Made by a program: the position numbers and the translations under genes. Positions 58,098-64,000 of a DNA stretch of 64,000 bases are shown here, piece after piece (the stretch's first letter is position 1; each line of letters starts with the position of its first letter). Origin of the DNA: Planoprotostelium fungivorum (lineage: Eukaryota; Evosea; Variosea; Cavosteliida; Cavosteliaceae); NCBI GenBank assembly GCA_003024175.1, contig MDYQ01000125.1, positions 19,034 through 83,033 on the forward strand. Direction: 5' to 3'. The notes under the pieces are model-generated. The model was not told the origin of the DNA. It saw nothing but the letters and a program-made list of their open reading frames with translations, and searched no databases.

Positions 58098-58433
58098 ATG
58101 GAATGGAGGTTTTATTTCTTCCACGAGAGGAATCGCCCTGTGTCTGCTCCAGGCTTGTCATTCTTGACTATCGTTTGCGTTACTGCAGTCAGCTGTCTGT
58201 TTTCCTCCGCGACCCTCTTCCAACATCCATCATGTGAAGGAAAAGAAGAGTCCTGTAGGGTGAGCCCGTGGTCGGATTTAGATGGTCCATTATGTTACAC
58301 TACAGAGGAGAGCTGGTATTCGATTATCCTCTCGACGCTCAGTTCTCGAACAGTGAACGACCTACTATTGAATAACTCTTCTGCAGCCCATACCCCTGGT
58401 ACATCATCTCACAATCCACATCATAATCCATGA
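58098..58433 (+). CDS. possible short secreted or membrane ORF (low confidence)
   Basis: 111 codons with a hydrophobic segment LSFLTIVCVTAVSCLF near residue 22, several Cys and Ser, no recognised domain. It lies upstream of the CH-coiled-coil gene on the other strand and may be only 5' flank. The rest of 58005-58590 shows no coding signal. Confidence 0.25.
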   Translation: MEWRFYFFHERNRPVSAPGLSFLTIVCVTAVSCLFSSATLFQHPSCEGKEESCRVSPWSDLDGPLCYTTEESWYSIILSTLSSRTVNDLLLNNSSAAHTPGTSSHNPHHNP

Positions 58434-58590
58434 AATCATCACATCGGCCCGCCTGTCTGATTAAAAGAGAATCCTCCTACCCCACTTCCTGACACGTCCG
58501 TCAGGCGGTATAAGATTTGCGGCAGGATCAAGTTGTAGTTGCCAAACCTTAATCATACCATCTCATTTTTTTCGCAGCGGCTTCCCGACC

Positions 58591-59488
58591 ATGCTGTCCT
58601 TCCGTATCCTGCTAGTGATTCTCCTCATCACTCTGGCAGTCTCTTTTAGACACAAGACCAAGCACAGCGTATCTGAGAACCCTACCGCCGTCTCCGATCG
58701 CACTCATTCCTGGGATTACCTGCTGTATGTAGCCAGATGGGCCGGAACAGTGTCGGAGGGAAAGAGACTACCCAGGTAGACGTTCGAGCTCACATAATGG
58801 AAGACTGACGATGGTCTCAAGTTACATCGACTCCTGGACTCTCCACGGCATCTGGCCTCAGAGACTCGACGGCTCGTGGCCTTCTTTCTGCTCCAGAGAC
58901 GAGTTCAACAAGACCGTCATCCTCGACCTCTACATGGAGTTGGAGACCGCCTGGTACGACTACAGGGGAGACGGATACCAGTTCTGGAAGCACGAGTGGG
59001 GTGAGATGACCGAGCGAAGAGAAATGCATTCTGATACCATCTTTCAGACAAGCACGGAACCTGCGCCGAAACCGACCCTCTCATCGGAAACGAGAGGGGT
59101 TTCTTCCAAACTGCCATCAACCTCCACAAGCAGATGGCCGTAAAGAAGATGCTCACCTCAAAGGGCATTGTACCATCAGACACCCAGCAGTACCAGACCG
59201 CCGACATCAAGAGAGACATCAAGAGGTGACGACCCTCTTCCATCTTCCGCACGTGCTCACAATACGACAGTCTCTTTGGTGTCAATGCTGTCTTGGGCTG
59301 CAGTAAATCCCACATGGGAAACAGCATCAACGATCTCCTCTTCTGCTTCGACAACACGCTCAAGGTAAGAGACATCAGCACATAACAAGTTTGATCTCAT
59401 TCTGATGCAGCTGATGGAGTGCCCATCGAACGCTAAGCAGGGCAAGCCTTGTGCTTCCTCAATCTACTTCCCTCCCATCCAACATTAA
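58591..59488 (+). CDS. secreted RNase T2
   Basis: An acid endoribonuclease of the T2 family. Signal peptide MLSFRILLVILLITLAVSF. The two conserved active-site blocks are visible: CAS I as SWTLHGIWPQR and CAS II as FWKHEWG spliced to KHGTC, with the catalytic His of each. Exons: 58591 to about 58776, 58821-59002, 59047 to about 59225, a SLFGVNAVLGCSKSHMGNSI exon near 59269-59365, and a last one LMECPSNAKQGKPCASSIYF, stop TAA at 59486-59488. Length is typical for the family. It is expected to act extracellularly or in lysosome/phagosome, where amoebae degrade food RNA. Active-site residues are intact. Confidence 0.9.
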
Positions 59489-59521
59489 CTCCACGAGAGA
59501 TGTGTGGGACTTTTTAAATAA

Positions 59522-59794
59522 ATGAATGGACTTGTACAAGACAAGCACAGGAGCGGTTCCTTTGATTTACACAGACAATTGGTGTCATACATGGAGACCA
59601 TCTTACTCTTTCCAGAATCTGCATCCCCAGCCAGCTCGGTGATGCTGATGAACTTGGACATATCTTACAACAACGGACTCTGCGGTGGGATCTACATCAA
59701 AGACGACATCGATTTGATTCATTTTGATAATGTCACTGGCGTCTACAACGCTGCTTCCACCTACGGAGGTGAACAATTGGGGGCCTCAGAATAA
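59522..59794 (+). CDS. short ORF of unclear status
   Basis: 90 codons starting MNGLVQDKHRSGSFDL, with a section LMLMNLDISYNNGLCGG that looks like an LRR end or its remnant. No signal peptide or intron is needed. Its tail runs into the left arm of the inverted-repeat element at 59790. It may be a fragment of a larger decayed gene. Confidence 0.25.
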   Translation: MNGLVQDKHRSGSFDLHRQLVSYMETILLFPESASPASSVMLMNLDISYNNGLCGGIYIKDDIDLIHFDNVTGVYNAASTYGGEQLGASE

Positions 59795-61207
59795 CCGTCA
59801 GGAATGCTCGCGATGGATTTCGAAATGTAGTTTTTTCAATAAATTTGCGAAGCTCACAACTTTTCAAAATGTATCTTCAATGACGCGAGATCAATGACAA
59901 TCTAACCAAAAGATCCTTTATTTCACAGAGCAGAGCTCTCCAGACTGCAACTCAGCCTCTGGCTCAAGTGAACTGCCCTTGTCTTCTCAAAAATATGCAA
60001 TCATCTGGGCATCCAGGAGAAACATGCTCGTCCCCATCTCCTTGGCCTCAACACAATCCTGCATGCCATCAGATCGTCATGGTAATCACCTCTCAGTTCG
60101 TTCTGACTGGGTGCTGGTCTCCTCAAGCTCACCTATAGCTGCGTTGCTGTAATCATCCTTGGGTCGGACCGTATGTGATTGATTTAATATTTGTGTTCAA
60201 TCCTCTCACCTTTGCAACATTGTTGGCCATTGTTCAGCCAGGCAGCCTCTTTCTCCTTGGAGGAAACCAAAATGCACCATCCCAATCTTGGATCCCTGGT
60301 CAGAGTGCATTGAATCTGTTGTCTCTTTGTTGGACAAGACAGATTGTGACAAAGGGAACCCCTGCGCCACACATCAAGACGCTGAATTGGACCTGAAGTG
60401 TTGATCTACACCTATTAATAGAAGAGAATAAAGTTATTTTTATCCAATCAACATCAACAACAATACAAACAAGCATTACATCCCAAACAGCAGTGAGCTC
60501 CATTAACTCATCAATACACACCTTGTGTTCCTATTTGAGTTGTTGGCTAACAATACATGGGAATCTTCAAAGTGGAAAGCCCTCTTAGTTACAGGTGAGG
60601 ACCCTTGCATTCTGTATCATCTCGTGTGATTTGGGTTTGTTGATTAGACGCCCTCTTTGTTGGTAATGTCATAATCTGATGAATTGCTTTCAACATGCAC
60701 AGGTTGATATAATATTCAGCTTGAGCACCTGAATCAATTGAAAGGTGAGAACGGAGTCTGTCATTCACATGCAACAGACAGCTCACTGATTTTATCTCAG
60801 GTTGACAGTGGCATCAACAGTATTATATTGACAGTACAGACAAGTGAGTCACGTGAGCAGGATTGATCTAATGATGTTGCTGATTCAACTCTGATTATTT
60901 CCAATTAGATCATCCTCTACTGTTGGCTGACAACTGTTGGGACGGCAGCATCCAATGCCTACTGAATAAATTATAAGACTGCCCTGTTATTCATCTTTAT
61001 GCACGTGTCTCCTTTCAAACTGCATATACATTTCGAAACCTGATCATGTAATTTTTGACAACAATTCGAAATGTTAGCTACATTATCAGCTATTTTGAAT
61101 TGCAAGCAGGCTGAATAGACATGGATTTCGAAATGTTTATTAATAGGGGGTGATAAATTGAAAAATAAACTTTTCAAAATCCACTGCAAGCATTCCTAAC
61201 GGTTATT
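59790..61207. mobile_element. ~1.4-kb segment bounded by ~38-bp inverted repeats (possible DNA transposon or MITE)
   Basis: Left arm 59790-59827 begins AATAACCGTCAGGAATGCTC and continues GGATTTCGAAATG. The reverse complement of 61170-61207 begins AATAACCGTTAGGAATGCTT and continues GGATTTTGAAAAG, about 80 percent the same by eye. The motif GGATTTCGAAATG recurs near 61123. No transposase frame is visible inside; the interior is AT-richer than the rest. A non-autonomous element is the simplest reading. Flanking target-site duplication was not established. Confidence 0.45.
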
Positions 61208-61587
61208 CCAAACCCTTAACAATCGTCACTCACATTTTCACAATTGACTCAGTTGTAGGTATGATAAGTCTCCAATTGTACTATTCAAATACATTGGTCA
61301 GCGTGAACAACAGTGTGTTCTATTTGAACATTGCTGCTGCTGGCTCAGGTGCCATGATGGTTCAATTTTTTTGCTCTGAGCACAACAGTTGTTTCAAATT
61401 CCACACGGTGACAAGTTTAACGCCAACCTGACGAAAAAGAGAGACCACTGAGATGCAACAATTTGGGGATTTGAACAAATATTCCATCCTGTAAACAATC
61501 AAAATTTTGAGTTAATTTTCAAATATGTAGTTATTTTTTTACTTACATGCAAACATCAAACAAGCAATAAAATGCAATATTTGAATT

Positions 61588-61848
61588 TTAACTTGTATTG
61601 TGAGGTGTATTAGAGGCACTGACTATTTTTTGTTTTTCCCCCCCCCTTTTCTTAACCCCTGCTGCATCTGACTTCTTTCTCTTTTTTGGTGCCTCTTCTT
61701 CCAAAGATCCATTGTCCTCATCTAAAGGTTTAGGATCTTCATCACTGTCTTCCTGATTGTAGTTTGTTGCTTCATTGCACAAAGAAATACTGGAAGAAGT
61801 ACTTTTCTTCTGAGCTTTCTTCTGAGCTTCTTGGGTGTACTTGAACAA
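61588..61848 (-). CDS. short Lys/Glu-rich ORF (low confidence)
   Basis: 86 codons: starts MFKYTQEAQKKAQKK, middle DEDPKPLDEDNGSLEEEAPK, then a basic KKRKKSDAAGVKKRGG that resembles a nuclear localisation signal. Codon use is AT-richer than the genes to the left. It could be an exon of a nuclear protein or of an element. The rest of 59500-62000 shows nothing firmer. Confidence 0.3.
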   Translation of the reverse strand: MFKYTQEAQKKAQKKSTSSSISLCNEATNYNQEDSDEDPKPLDEDNGSLEEEAPKKRKKSDAAGVKKRGGEKQKIVSASNTPHNTS

Positions 61849-62020
61849 TCAGAGGTGTGTGTAAGACTCTAACAAGTCTAGAGTGGTCTCCTACAAGCAC
61901 TCACTACCTTTCACTACTAAAAGACAAAGACGGCAGATCTGCAGATCAATGATGTGCTTTGAATGCGCGTTTATTATTTAATTCTTTACATCTACAATCA
62001 CCTGTTTACCGATCGATGGT

Positions 62021-62372
62021 TTAGGGTTTTAGGGTTCAACAGTTTTATTACGCGCGATGGCGTGACAGATTAGTGCCACTATGTTGTGTCAGGCCAAATT
62101 CCACTTGGGAAGAAGGCCAGGCGGGGTTTAGGGTTTAGGGTTCAACAGTTTTATTACGCGCGTAGTGGCCTGGCACTAAGGCCAGTTAAGTGTCCCGGGC
62201 TGATAGACCAAAAGGAAAGGCCGGGCGGGTTTAGGGTTTTGGGTTTAGGGTTTAGGGTTTAGGGTTTAGGGTTTAGGGTTCAACAGGGGGGTTTGGGGTT
62301 TAGGGTTTAGGGTTTAGGGTTTAGGGTTTAGGGTTTAGGGTTTAGGGTTTAGGGTTTAGGGTTTAGGGTTCA
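62021..62372 (+). repeat. TTTAGGG telomeric repeats interleaved with a repeated GC-rich spacer
   Basis: Arrays of TTTAGGG at 62021-62036 (with one TTTTAGGG), ~62124-62143, ~62229-62279 and ~62288-62370; the last two have about six to ten perfect units. Between and after them recurs GGTTCAACAGTTTTATTACGCGCG (62036, 62143, 62368) followed by TAGTGGCCTGGCACTAAGGC in two of the three. The array junction is GGCNGGGCGGG or GGGG on the left. TTTAGGG is the plant-type telomere unit, also found in some protists. The array reads toward the right window end but is followed by more sequence, so it is interstitial or subtelomeric. Confidence 0.9.
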
Positions 62373-62532
62373 ACAGTTTTATTACGCGCGTAGTGGCCTG
62401 GCACTAAGGCCAGTTAAGTGTCCCGGGCTGATAGACCAAAAGGAAAGGCCGGGCAATGCGAAGAGCCAAATCTCGGTCCAAAAGGAGTGAGAGGGCAGAA
62501 GTTGCACGTAAAGTGAAGCGTGTGTGTGTACT

Positions 62533-63168
62533 GAGGAGGTGGGCACGTGGCAGCACCAAAGTTGGAGTGGAAGTGAGATGTGATCTGACCTCATGACTCA
62601 ACTTTGTCCTCTTGTGTGACAAGAATGGATCCTCAGGCGTAGAATTGAGCGTAGAATTCGAATCTAGGGTCCTTGAATTGATCTGGAGGGGTCCGACTTG
62701 GTGATGAGAAGATGTGATCTCTCCCTGATGACATCATCACATGTGTTGTCCAAAGAGGGGTTGTCCAGGGGTCAAAATGGGCCTAGAATTCGATCGTGGG
62801 AGCCTCGATTTGATCCAGACATGCAGATGGCGTTGAATGTGATGCTGGTGAATCACATGTTCCATGTGTAATGTGGGAAAAATTCAAGAGGGCACCTCCT
62901 GGCGTAAAACGTGGCGTAGAATGCGATTCTGGTGGTCTCGAGTTGATCCGGTGGTGTCTTGTTGGTGATTGACATCAGATCATATGATGTGATGTGATCT
63001 TGACTTCCAAGAGGTCCAAAAGAGAGCATCCAGGCGAAGAGAATGGCCCAGGCATCGATTTCGAGGCGTTTTGGAGTGGTCTGGTGCAGATGATGGTGAT
63101 GTGTCCACATCACATCTTTCCATCATGTGATTCAGAGGTCCAAAGGGCACATTCTGGCGAAGAAAAAA
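62533..63168. repeat. subtelomeric repeat block, copy 1
   Basis: 636 bp repeated as 63170-63806 with about five single-base differences by eye and separated by one N at 63169. Inside are diverged units starting about 62638, 62769, 62903, 63035 and 63158 (lengths 131, 134, 132, 123). Each unit ends with a GTCCAAA...CNGG-like motif and holds a near-palindrome. No coding function; open frames over it are repetitive. Confidence 0.85.
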
Positions 63169-63169
63169 N

Positions 63170-63806
63170 GAGGAGGTGGGCACGTGGCAGCACCAAAGTT
63201 GGAGTGGAAGTGAGATGTGATCTGACCTCATGACTCAACTTTGTCCTCTTGTGTGACAAGAATGGATCCTCAGGCGTAGAATTGAGCGTAGAATTCGAAT
63301 CTAGGGTCCTTGAATTGATCTGGAGGGGTCCGACTTGGTGATGAGAAGATGTGATCTCTCCCTGATGACATCATCACATGTGTTGTCCAAAGAGGGGTTG
63401 TCCAGGGGTCAAAATGGGTCTAGAATTCGATCGTGGGAGCCTCGATTTGATCCAGACATGCAGATGGTGTTGAATGTGATGCTGGTGAATCACATGTTCC
63501 ATGTGTGATGTGGGAAAAATTCAAGAGGGCACCTCCTGGCGTAAAACGTGGCGTAGAATGCGATTCTGGTGGTCTCGAGTTGATCCGGTGGTGTCTTGTT
63601 GGTGATTGACATCAGATCATATGATGTGATGTGATCTTGACTTCCAAGAGGTCCAAAAGAGAGCATCCAGGCGAAGAGAATGGCCCTGGCATCGATTTCG
63701 AGGCGTTTTGGAATGGTCTGGTGCAGATGATGGTGATGTGTCCACATCACATCTTTCCATCATGTGATTCAGAGGTCCAAAGGGCACATTCTGGCGAAGA
63801 AAAAAG
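63170..63806. repeat. subtelomeric repeat block, copy 2
   Basis: Near-identical copy of 62533-63168. It continues into further ~130-bp units up to the window end (63807-64000). Its start at the N suggests a second haplotype placed in tandem. Confidence 0.85.
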
Positions 63807-64000
63807 CGTAGAATTCGAAGGCGTGGTCGTTGATAGCTGAGGGTCCAGTGTTGTTGATGATTGAAGAGATCCCATCTCTCAATCATGGTCCATCTTCCAC
63901 TTGAAGGGCCCAAAAGCAGTGAACAGGCATAAGAAATAGCGCTGATTCCGAATCTGGCGTAGCCAGGCGAGTCCAAAGCACTTGAGTTGGTGATTGGAGG

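Noticed and set aside
62382-63976. Repeated 70-119 codon minus-strand frames in the subtelomere
   Set aside because: They repeat with the satellite and differ only where the units differ; composition is that of the repeat.

Overview
The window is nuclear DNA of a eukaryote with a compact genome. Almost every gene is cut by short GT-AG introns (mostly about 35-70 bp, a few longer ones filled with CATC-type or pyrimidine microsatellites), intergenic gaps are short, and genes lie on both strands. Plant-type TTTAGGG telomeric repeats lie near the right end. The gene content (tyrosine-kinase-like receptor with a leucine-rich ectodomain, a C2-GRAM-ankyrin-SAM kinase, a G8/beta-helix surface protein, fungal-type P450 and LPMO, VPS13, MORN and CH-coiled-coil proteins) fits a free-living amoebozoan, perhaps a protosteloid amoeba. 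That placement is inference from content, not from a search.

Layout. 1-4.4 kb: C-terminal part of a VPS13 lipid-transfer protein. 4.6-5.6 kb: small secreted protein. 5.6-7.3 kb: mostly non-coding, with a perfect hairpin. 7.3-8.5 kb: an EF-1alpha gene lacking about 75 internal codons. 8.8-12.6 kb: UvrD-type helicase with a Cys-clustered RecB-like C-terminus. 13.0-14.0 kb: intronless APH-fold kinase. 14.1-14.9 kb: unrecognised minus-strand gene. 15.1-21.5 kb: leucine-rich-repeat receptor kinase with tyrosine-kinase hallmarks. 21.6-24.9 kb: zinc-knuckle protein and a type II membrane glycosyltransferase-like protein. 25.4-29.6 kb: C2-GRAM-ANK-SAM-kinase. 29.7-34.5 kb: G8-domain GPI-type surface protein. 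34.8-36.6 kb: AA14-like copper monooxygenase candidate with a lectin-like domain and GPI-type tail. 36.9-37.7 kb: unrecognised acidic protein. 37.8-41.4 kb: ER chaperone GRP170/HYOU1 ending in RDEL.

41.9-54.0 kb holds a young three-member family: two tandem plus-strand copies and one inverted copy, with a cytochrome P450 between B and C. Family members have a degenerate 2-oxoglutarate-oxygenase-like region, an F-box-like segment and a poly-Glu tail. Copies A and B carry premature stops, and copy B seems to have turned a coding stretch into an intron.

54.2-58.0 kb: MORN-repeat membrane protein and a calponin-homology coiled-coil protein. 58.6-59.5 kb: secreted RNase T2. From 59.5 kb rightward there is little convincing coding sequence: a terminal-inverted-repeat-bounded segment, interspersed TTTAGGG arrays with a repeated spacer, then diverged ~130 bp subtelomeric repeats.

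Two single N bases (48584 and 63169) each sit between near-identical direct duplications, which points to haplotype copies joined end to end in the assembly. Exon boundaries are read by eye from reading frame and GT-AG signals. Spans are reliable to the start and stop codon where stated, less so for internal exons.
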